Shown one piece after another: positions 1 to 11,300 of a stretch of 64,000 nucleotides of DNA (its first letter is position 1; every line of letters starts with the position of its first letter). Position numbers and translations under genes: made by a program. The DNA comes from Anopheles merus (Eukaryota; Arthropoda; Insecta; Diptera; Culicidae): positions 46,346,697-46,410,696 of the forward strand of contig NC_054084.1 in NCBI RefSeq assembly GCF_017562075.2, written 5' to 3'. Under the pieces are notes generated by a model. It had not been told where the DNA came from. It did no database searches and saw only the letters and a program-made list of their open reading frames with translations.

Positions 1-2392
1 TGGCGCGTGTGGAGCCAACGCGGAATGTAGGGTTGTCAGCCATACTCCGATGTGCATTTGTGCCGTTGGATATACTGGCGATCCTTTCACTCAGTGCGTA
101 CCTTTCCAACAAGATACGCCCAAGGATCAGACGACGCCTTGCCTCCCCAACCCATGCGGAGCCAACGCTCAATGTAGGGAACAAAACGGTGCTGGAGCAT
201 GCACATGTATTGAGGATCATTTTGGAAACCCTTACGAAGGATGCCGTCCAGAGTGTGTGCTCAATTCCGACTGCCCATCGAACAGGGCTTGCGTTAGGAA
301 CAAATGTCAAGACCCTTGCCCAGGAACCTGTGGTCAGAATGCTGACTGCCAGGTCGTCAATCACCTGCCCTCTTGTACCTGTTTCCCCGGATACGAAGGA
401 GATCCGTTCCGATATTGTAACATTCAACAAAGAGAACGTAAGGAACCCTTTGCCCACTTCTTCGCCTGTTGCGTGCTTATGACCTTGCTTCACTCGACCA
501 AGCTTAGTTCGACAATCATAGATCTCCGCTGACCCGCCCTGTTCTTGGACAACCTCGACAAAACACACAAAATACGAACGATCGACCTTACCGCTCCCTT
601 TCCCCATGCATTGCTTTTCGCTGTATCTGTTGTTTGCGAAGCTTTGTTCAATCATACATTGTGTCTTCCCTCCCTCACTACAGCGGTACAAGAGTATGTC
701 AATCCTTGCCAACCGAGTCCCTGTGGTCCCAACAGTCAATGCCGAGAGGTTAACGGACAGGCCGTTTGCTCGTGTCTGCCCACTTATGTTGGTTCTCCTC
801 CGGGATGTCGCCCAGAGTGTGTGGTGAGCTCGGAATGCGCCCTGGATAAGGCTTGTGTCAACCAGAAGTGCGTTGATCCGTGCCCTGGAACGTGCGGAAC
901 CAATGCTAGGTGCAACGTCAATAACCACAGCCCCATTTGCTCATGTCAATCAGGATTCACTGGTGATCCGTTCACGAGATGCTACCCCATACCACGTAAG
1001 ATCCTCTCCTTTCGTTACACCCACGACGTATTTCTTGCCATCTCCAACCCTATGGTATCGTTGTTCTTTTCTACAACAGCTCCGGTACAAGATACTCCGA
1101 TCGTTGTAAGGAACCCGTGCGTTCCTTCTCCGTGCGGTCCAAACTCACAGTGCCGTGATGTAAACGGCTCTCCTTCGTGTTCATGTCTGATCAACTACAT
1201 TGGATCTCCGCCTAATTGTCGCCCAGAGTGTACAATTAACGCGGAATGTCCAAGCAATCAGGCGTGCATGAACGAGAAGTGTCGGGACCCTTGTCCGGGA
1301 TCGTGTGGCATCAATGCAAGATGCAATGTGATCAACCATACTCCCATTTGTACATGCGAGGAAGGATACACTGGAGATCCTTTCACAAGCTGTCGACCCA
1401 TGCCACCACCACGTAAGAAACTCTCCCCCAATCTTTGGCTTCCAGATCTCTTCATAACGAATCCCCTTCATTCAACAGCGCCTGAGCCCGTCAATGATGA
1501 TCCGTGCAATCCTTCGCCCTGCGGGGCTAATGCGCAATGCCAGAACGGTATTTGCACATGTTTGCCAGAGTACCAGGGCGATCCGTACCGAGGCTGCAGG
1601 CCAGAGTGCGTCTTGAACTCGGACTGCGCTCGGGATAGGGCCTGTATTCGTAGCAAATGTGTAGATCCTTGTCCGGGTACGTGCGGTCAAGATGCACTGT
1701 GCGAGGTGATCAATCACATTCCGATGTGCCGTTGTCCGGATGGAATGGCCGGAAATGCATTCGTGCAGTGTCGACCACAGCAAGCACCGGTTGTGACGAA
1801 CCCATGCAGTCCATCGCCTTGCGGTCCTAATAGCCAGTGTCGCGAAATCAATGGACAAGCCGTCTGCTCTTGTGTTCCGGGATACATTGGAAGCCCTCCG
1901 ACGTGTCGTCCGGAGTGTGTTGTGAGCGCTGAATGTCCTCAGAATCAAGCGTGCACTAACCAGAAATGTAGGGATCCATGCCCTGGAACATGTGGAGTAG
2001 GAGCCAGGTGCTCGGTTGTGAATCACAATCCAATTTGCAGCTGTCCAGAAAGATACACAGGCGATCCGTTCGTACGCTGTCAGCCCATGAGTATGTTTCA
2101 TTCCCATTTTGTTCCTCAGTCGTTTAGAATCCAGATCGCTTACGATCACCATCTCCTGTCATCTTTGATCCCTTTCAGTCGAGCCTCCAGTACAAATGAC
2201 CCCCAGCAACCCTTGCCAACCGTCTCCTTGCGGACCAAATGCACAGTGCCGCGCAGTGGGTGATTCGCCATCTTGCACTTGCATAGAGGGTATGATAGGC
2301 GCACCACCCAATTGTCGCCCGGAATGCATCAGCAACTCCGATTGCTCAAACAATTTAGCATGCATACGACAAAAGTGTCAAGATCCTTGTCC
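1..2392 (+). repeat. dp: dumpy array unit 1
   Basis: Coding exons: 1-437 (entered from the left), 684-995, 1080-1412 and 1479-2090, plus the start of the next 651-bp exon at 2179. Introns are 438-683, 996-1079, 1413-1478 and 2091-2178. The splice sites read gtaag or gtatg at the donor and ctacag, caacag or tttcag at the acceptor. The exon-junction peptides run smoothly, for example PIP/PPVQD and QPM/IEPPV. Confidence 0.93.
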
Positions 2393-5300
2393 TGGCGCGT
2401 GTGGAGCCAACGCGGAATGTAGGGTTGTCAGCCATACTCCGATGTGCATTTGTGCCGTTGGATATACTGGCGATCCTTTCACTCAGTGCGTACCTTTACA
2501 ACAAGATACGCCCAAGGATCAGACGACGCCTTGCCTCCCCAACCCATGCGGAGCCAACGCTCAATGTAGGGAACAAAACGGTGCTGGAGCATGCACATGT
2601 ATTGAGGATCATTTTGGAAACCCTTACGAAGGATGCCGTCCAGAGTGTGTGCTCAATTCCGACTGCCCATCGAACAGGGCTTGCGTTAGGAACAAATGTC
2701 AAGACCCTTGCCCAGGAACCTGTGGTCAGAATGCTGACTGCCAGGTCGTCAATCACCTGCCCTCTTGTACCTGTTTCCCCGGATACGAAGGAGATCCGTT
2801 CCGATATTGTAACATTCAACAAAGAGAACGTAAGGAACCCTTTGCCCACTTCTTCGCCTGTTGCGTGCTTATGACCTTGCTTCACTCGACCAAGCTTAGT
2901 TCGACAATCATAGATCTCCGCTGACCCGCCCTGTTCTTGGACAACCTCGACAAAACACACAAAATACGAACGATCGACCTTACCGCTCCCTTTCCCCATG
3001 CATTGCTTTTCGCTGTATCTGTTGTTTGCGAAGCTTTGTTCAATCATACATTGTGTCTTCCCTCCCTCACTACAGCGGTACAAGAGTATGTCAATCCTTG
3101 CCAACCGAGTCCCTGTGGTCCCAACAGTCAATGCCGAGAGGTTAACGGACAGGCCGTTTGCTCGTGTCTGCCCACTTATGTTGGTTCTCCTCCGGGATGT
3201 CGCCCAGAGTGTGTGGTGAGCTCGGAATGCGCCCTGGATAAGGCTTGTGTCAACCAGAAGTGCGTTGATCCGTGCCCTGGAACGTGCGGAACCAATGCTA
3301 GGTGCAACGTCAATAACCACAGCCCCATTTGCTCATGTCAATCAGGATTCACTGGTGATCCGTTCACGAGATGCTACCCCATACCACGTAAGATCCTCTC
3401 CTTTCGTTACACCCACGACGTATTTCTTGCCATCTCCAACCCTATGGTATCGTTGTTCTTTTCTACAACAGCTCCGGTACAAGATACTCCGATCGTTGTA
3501 AGGAACCCGTGCGTTCCTTCTCCGTGCGGTCCAAACTCACAGTGCCGTGATGTAAACGGCTCTCCTTCGTGTTCATGTCTGATCAACTACATTGGATCTC
3601 CGCCTAATTGTCGCCCAGAGTGTACAATTAACGCGGAATGTCCAAGCAATCAGGCGTGCATGAACGAGAAGTGTCGGGACCCTTGTCCGGGATCGTGTGG
3701 CATCAATGCAAGATGCAATGTGATCAACCATACTCCCATTTGTACATGCGAGGAAGGATACACTGGAGATCCTTTCACAAGCTGTCGACCCATGCCACCA
3801 CCACGTAAGAAACTCTCCCCCAATCTTTGGCTTCCAGATCTCTTCATAACGAATCCCCTTCATTCAACAGCGCCTGAGCCCGTCAATGATGATCCGTGCA
3901 ATCCTTCGCCCTGCGGGGCTAATGCGCAATGCCAGAACGGTATTTGCACATGTTTGCCAGAGTACCAGGGCGATCCGTACCGAGGCTGCAGGCCAGAGTG
4001 CGTCTTGAACTCGGACTGCGCTCGGGATAGGGCCTGTATTCGTAGCAAATGTGTAGATCCTTGTCCGGGTACGTGCGGTCAAGATGCACTGTGCGAGGTG
4101 ATCAATCACATTCCGATGTGCCGTTGTCCGGATGGAATGGCCGGAAATGCATTCGTGCAGTGTCGACCACAGCAAGCACCGGTTGTGACGAACCCATGCA
4201 GTCCATCGCCTTGCGGTCCTAATAGCCAGTGTCGCGAAATCAATGGACAAGCCGTCTGCTCTTGTGTTCCGGGATACATTGGAAGCCCTCCGACGTGTCG
4301 TCCGGAGTGTGTTGTGAGCGCTGAATGTCCTCAGAATCAAGCGTGCACTAACCAGAAATGTAGGGATCCATGCCCTGGAACATGTGGAGTAGGAGCCAGG
4401 TGCTCGGTTGTGAATCACAATCCAATTTGCAGCTGTCCAGAAAGATACACAGGCGATCCGTTCGTACGCTGTCAGCCCATGAGTATGTTTCATTCCCATT
4501 TTGTTCCTCAGTCGTTTAGAATCCAGATCGCTTACGATCACCATCTCCTGTCATCTTTGATCCCTTTCAGTCGAGCCTCCAGTACAAATGACCCCCAGCA
4601 ACCCTTGCCAACCGTCTCCTTGCGGACCAAATGCACAGTGCCGCGCAGTGGGTGATTCGCCATCTTGCACTTGCATAGAGGGTATGATAGGCGCACCACC
4701 CAATTGCCGCCCGGAATGCATCAGCAACTCCGATTGCTCAAACAATTTAGCATGCATACGACAAAAGTGTCAAGATCCTTGTCCTGGCGCGTGTGGAGCC
4801 AACGCGGAATGTAGGGTTGTCAGCCATACTCCGATGTGCATTTGTGCCGTTGGATATACTGGCGATCCTTTCACTCAGTGCGTACCTTTACAACAAGATA
4901 CGCCCAAGGATCAGACGACGCCTTGCCTCCCCAACCCATGCGGAGCCAACGCTCAATGTAGGGAACAAAACGGTGCTGGAGCATGCACATGTATTGAGGA
5001 TCATTTTGGAAACCCTTACGAAGGATGCCGTCCAGAGTGTGTGCTCAATTCCGACTGCCCATCGAACAGGGCTTGCGTTAGGAACAAATGTCAAGACCCT
5101 TGCCCAGGAACCTGTGGTCAGAATGCTGACTGCCAGGTCGTCAATCACCTGCCCTCTTGTACCTGTTTCCCCGGATACGAAGGAGATCCGTTCCGATATT
5201 GTAACATTCAACAAAGAGAACGTAAGGAACCCTTTGCCCACTTCTTCGCCTGTTGCGTGCTTATGACCTTGCTTCACTCGACCAAGCTTAGTTCGACAAT

Positions 5301-8300
5301 CATAGATCTCCGCTGACCCGCCCTGTTCTTGGACAACCTCGACAAAACACACAAAATACGAACGATCGACCTTACCGCTCCCTTTCCCCATGCATTGCTT
5401 TTCGCTGTATCTGTTGTTTGCGAAGCTTTGTTCAATCATACATTGTGTCTTCCCTCCCTCACTACAGCGGTACAAGAGTATGTCAATCCTTGCCAACCGA
5501 GTCCCTGTGGTCCCAACAGTCAATGCCGAGAGGTTAACGGACAGGCCGTTTGCTCGTGTCTGCCCACTTATGTTGGTTCTCCTCCGGGATGTCGCCCAGA
5601 GTGTGTGGTGAGCTCGGAATGCGCCCTGGATAAGGCTTGTGTCAACCAGAAGTGCGTTGATCCGTGCCCTGGAACGTGCGGAACCAATGCTAGGTGCAAC
5701 GTCAATAACCACAGCCCCATTTGCTCATGTCAATCAGGATTCACTGGTGATCCGTTCACGAGATGCTACCCCATACCACGTAAGATCCTCTCCTTTCGTT
5801 ACACCCACGACGTATTTCTTGCCATCTCCAACCCTATGGTATCGTTGTTCTTTTCTACAACAGCTCCGGTACAAGATACTCCGATCGTTGTAAGGAACCC
5901 GTGCGTTCCTTCTCCGTGCGGTCCAAACTCACAGTGCCGTGATGTAAACGGCTCTCCTTCGTGTTCATGTCTGATCAACTACATTGGATCTCCGCCTAAT
6001 TGTCGCCCAGAGTGTACAATTAACGCGGAATGTCCAAGCAATCAGGCGTGCATGAACGAGAAGTGTCGGGACCCTTGTCCGGGATCGTGTGGCATCAATG
6101 CAAGATGCAATGTGATCAACCATACTCCCATTTGTACATGCGAGGAAGGATACACTGGAGATCCTTTCACAAGCTGTCGACCCATGCCACCACCACGTAA
6201 GAAACTCTCCCCCAATCTTTGGCTTCCAGATCTCTTCATAACGAATCCCCTTCATTCAACAGCGCCTGAGCCCGTCAATGATGATCCGTGCAATCCTTCG
6301 CCCTGCGGGGCTAATGCGCAATGCCAGAACGGTATTTGCACATGTTTGCCAGAGTACCAGGGCGATCCGTACCGAGGCTGCAGGCCAGAGTGCGTCTTGA
6401 ACTCGGACTGCGCTCGGGATAGGGCCTGTATTCGTAGCAAATGTGTAGATCCTTGTCCGGGTACGTGCGGTCAAGATGCACTGTGCGAGGTGATCAATCA
6501 CATTCCGATGTGCCGTTGTCCGGATGGAATGGCCGGAAATGCATTCGTGCAGTGTCGACCACAGCAAGCACCGGTTGTGACGAACCCATGCAGTCCATCG
6601 CCTTGCGGTCCTAATAGCCAGTGTCGCGAAATCAATGGACAAGCCGTCTGCTCTTGTGTTCCGGGATACATTGGAAGCCCTCCGACGTGTCGTCCGGAGT
6701 GTGTTGTGAGCGCTGAATGTCCTCAGAATCAAGCGTGCACTAACCAGAAATGTAGGGATCCATGCCCTGGAACATGTGGAGTAGGAGCCAGGTGCTCGGT
6801 TGTGAATCACAATCCAATTTGCAGCTGTCCAGAAAGATACACAGGCGATCCGTTCGTACGCTGTCAGCCCATGAGTATGTTTCATTCCCATTTTGTTCCT
6901 CAGTCGTTTAGAATCCAGATCGCTTACGATCACCATCTCCTGTCATCTTTGATCCCTTTCAGTCGAGCCTCCAGTACAAATGACCCCCAGCAACCCTTGC
7001 CAACCGTCTCCTTGCGGACCAAATGCACAGTGCCGCGCAGTGGGTGATTCGCCATCTTGCACTTGCATCGAGGGTATGATAGGCGCACCACCCAATTGCC
7101 GCCCGGAATGCATCAGCAACTCCGATTGCTCAAACAATTTAGCATGCATACGACAAAAGTGTCAAGATCCTTGTCCTGGCGCGTGTGGAGCCAACGCGGA
7201 ATGTAGGGTTGTCAGCCATACTCCGATGTGCATTTGTGCCGTTGGATATACTGGCGATCCTTTCACTCAGTGCGTACCTTTCCAACAAGATACGCCCAAG
7301 GATCAGACGACGCCTTGCCTCCCCAACCCATGCGGAGCCAACGCTCATTGTAGGGAACAAAACGGTGCTGGAGCATGCACATGTATTGAGGATCATTTTG
7401 GAAACCCTTACGAAGGATGCCGTCCAGAGTGTGTGCTCAATTCCGACTGCCCATCGAACAGGGCTTGCGTTAGGAACAAATGTCAAGACCCTTGCCCAGG
7501 AACCTGTGGTCAGAATGCTGACTGCCAGGTCGTCAATCACCTGCCCTCTTGTACCTGTTTCCCCGGATACGAAGGAGATCCGTTCCGATATTGTAACATT
7601 CAACAAAGAGAACGTAAGGAACCCTTTGCCCACTTCTTCGCCTGTTGCGTGCTTATGACCTTGCTTCACTCGACCAAGCTTAGTTCGACAATCATAGATC
7701 TCCGCTGACCCGCCCTGTTCTTGGACAACCTCGACAAAACACACAAAATACGAACGATCGACCTTACCGCTCCCTTTCCCCATGCATTGCTTTTCGATGT
7801 ATCTGTTGTTTGCGAAGCTTTGTTCAATCATACATTGTGTCTTCCCTCCCTCACTACAGCGGTACAAGAGTATGTCAATCCTTGCCAACCGAGTCCCTGT
7901 GGTCCCAACAGTCAATGCCGAGAGGTTAACGGACAGGCCGTTTGCTCGTGTCTGCCCACTTATGTTGGTTCTCCTCCGGGATGTCGCCCAGAGTGTGTGG
8001 TGAGCTCGGAATGCGCCCTGGATAAGGCTTGTGTCAACCAGAAGTGCGTTGATCCGTGCCCTGGAACGTGCGGAACCAATGCTAGGTGCAACGTCAATAA
8101 CCACAGCCCCATTTGCTCATGTCAATCAGGATTCACTGGTGATCCGTTCACGAGATGCTACCCCATACCACGTAAGATCCTCTCCTTTCGTTACACCCAC
8201 GACGTATTTCTTGCCATCTCCAACCCTATGGTATCGTTGTTCTTTTCTACAACAGCTCCGGTACAAGATACTCCGATCGTTGTAAGGAACCCGTGCGTTC

Positions 8301-11300
8301 CTTCTCCGTGCGGTCCAAACTCACAGTGCCGTGATGTAAACGGCTCTCCTTCGTGTTCATGTCTGATCAACTACATTGGATCTCCGCCTAATTGTCGCCC
8401 AGAGTGTACAATTAACGCGGAATGTCCAAGCAATCAGGCGTGCATGAACGAGAAGTGTCGGGACCCTTGTCCGGGATCGTGTGGCATCAATGCAAGATGC
8501 AATGTGATCAACCATACTCCCATTTGTACATGCGAGGAAGGATACACTGGAGATCCTTTCACAAGCTGTCGACCCATGCCACCACCACGTAAGAAACTCT
8601 CCCCCAATCTTTGGCTTCCAGATCTCTTCATAACGAATCCCCTTCATTCAACAGCGCCTGAGCCCGTCAATGATGATCCGTGCAATCCTTCGCCCTGCGG
8701 GGCTAATGCGCAATGCCAGAACGGTATTTGCACATGTTTGCCAGAGTACCAGGGCGATCCGTACCGAGGCTGCAGGCCAGAGTGCGTCTTGAACTCGGAC
8801 TGCGCTCGGGATAGGGCCTGTATTCGTAGCAAATGTGTAGATCCTTGTCCGGGCACGTGCGGTCAAGATGCACTGTGCGAGGTGATCAATCACATTCCGA
8901 TGTGCCGTTGTCCGGATGGAATGGCCGGAAATGCATTCGTGCAGTGTCGACCACAGCAAGCACCGGTTGTGAAGAACCCATGCAGTCCATCGCCTTGCGG
9001 TCCTAATAGCCAGTGTCGCGAAATCAATGGACAAGCCGTCTGCTCTTGTGTTCCGGGATACATTGGAAGCCCTCCGACGTGTCGTCCGGAGTGTGTTGTG
9101 AGCGCTGAATGTCCTCAGAATCAAGCGTGCACTAACCAGAAATGTAGGGATCCATGCCCTGGAACATGTGGAGTAGGAGCCAGGTGCTCGGTTGTGAATC
9201 ACAATCCAATTTGCAGCTGTCCAGAAAGATACACAGGCGATCCGTTCGTACGCTGTCAGCCCATGAGTATGTTTCATTCCCATTTTGTTCCTCAGTCGTT
9301 TAGAATCCAGATCGCTTACGATCACCATCTCCTGTCATCTTTGATCCCTTTCAGTCGAGCCTCCAGTACAAATGACCCCCAGCAACCCTTGCCAACCGTC
9401 TCCTTGCGGACCAAATGCACAGTGCCGCGCAGTGGGTGATTCGCCATCTTGCACTTGCATAGAGGGTATGATAGGCGCACCACCCAATTGCCGCCCGGAA
9501 TGCATCAGCAACTCCGATTGCTCAAACAATTTAGCATGCATACGACAAAAGTGTCAAGATCCTTGTCCTGGCGCGTGTGGAGCCAACGCGGAATGTAGGG
9601 TTGTCAGCCATACTCCGATGTGCATTTGTGCCGTTGGATATACTGGCGATCCTTTCACTCAGTGCGTACCTTTACAACAAGATACGCCCAAGGATCAGAC
9701 GACGCCTTGCCTCCCCAACCCATGCGGAGCCAACGCTCAATGTAGGGAACAAAACGGTGCTGGAGCATGCACATGTATTGAGGATCATTTTGGAAACCCT
9801 TACGAAGGATGCCGTCCAGAGTGTGTGCTCAATTCCGACTGCCCATCGAACAGGGCTTGCGTTAGGAACAAATGTCAAGACCCTTGCCCAGGAACCTGTG
9901 GTCAGAATGCTGACTGCCAGGTCGTCAATCACCTGCCCTCTTGTACCTGTTTCCCCGGATACGAAGGAGATCCGTTCCGATATTGTAACATTCAACAAAG
10001 AGAACGTAAGGAACCCTTTGCCCACTTCTTCGCCTGTTGCGTGCTTATGACCTTGCTTCACTCGACCAAGCTTAGTTCGACAATCATAGATCTCCGCTGA
10101 CCCGCCCTGTTCTTGGACAACCTCGACAAAACACACAAAATACGAACGATCGACCTTACCGCTCCCTTTCCCCATGCATTGCTTTTCGCTGTATCTGTTG
10201 TTTGCGAAGCTTTGTTCAATCATACATTGTGTCTTCCCTCCCTCACTACAGCGGTACAAGAGTATGTCAATCCTTGCCAACCGAGTCCCTGTGGTCCCAA
10301 CAGTCAATGCCGAGAGGTTAACGGACAGGCCGTTTGCTCGTGTCTGCCCACTTATGTTGGTTCTCCTCCGGGATGTCGCCCAGAGTGTGTGGTGAGCTCG
10401 GAATGCGCCCTGGATAAGGCTTGTGTCAACCAGAAGTGCGTTGATCCGTGCCCTGGAACATGCGGAACCAATGCTAGGTGCAACGTCAATAACCACAGCC
10501 CCATTTGCTCATGTCAATCAGGATTCACTGGTGATCCGTTCACAAGATGCTACCCCATACCACGTAAGATCCTCTCCTTTCGTTACACCCACGACGTATT
10601 CTTGCCATCTCCAACCCTATGGTATCGTTGTTCTTTTCTACAACAGCTCCGGTACAAGATACTCCGATCGTTGTAAGGAACCCGTGCGTTCCTTCTCCGT
10701 GCGGTCCAAACTCACAGTGCCGTGATGTAAACGGCTCTCCTTCGTGTTCATGTCTGATCAACTACATTGGATCTCCGCCTAATTGTCGCCCAGAGTGTAC
10801 AATTAACGCGGAATGTCCAAGCAATCAGGCGTGCATGAACGAGAAGTGTCGGGACCCTTGTCCGGGATCGTGTGGCATCAATGCAAGATGCAATGTGATC
10901 AACCATACTCCCATTTGTACATGCGAGGAAGGATACACTGGAGATCCTTTCACAAGCTGTCGACCCATGCCACCACCACGTAAGAAACTCTCCCCCAATC
11001 TTTGGCTTCCAGATCTCTTCATAACGAATCCCCTTCATTCAACAGCGCCTGCGCCCGTCAATGATGATCCGTGCAATCCTTCGCCCTGCGGGGCTAATGC
11101 GCAATGCCAGAACGGTATTTGCACATGTTTGCCAGAGTACCAGGGCGATCCGTACCGAGGCTGCAGGCCAGAGTGCGTCTTGAACTCGGACTGCGCTCGG
11201 GATAGGGCCTGTATTCGTAGCAAATGTGTAGATCCTTGTCCGGGCACGTGCGGTCAAGATGCACTGTGCGAGGTGATCAATCACATTCCGATGTGCCGTT

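Noticed and set aside
545..683. Met-starting N-terminal part (MDNLDKTHKIR...) of the long plus-strand ORFs in each unit
   Set aside because: It lies in the 246-bp intron (438-683). The real exon starts at 684 after ctacag.
2496..3320. 274-codon minus-strand ORF in the array (also 226- and 321-codon versions in other units)
   Set aside because: It is antisense to dumpy exons and recurs in every unit. It reads across introns and has no family features, so it is a shadow of Cys-rich coding sequence.
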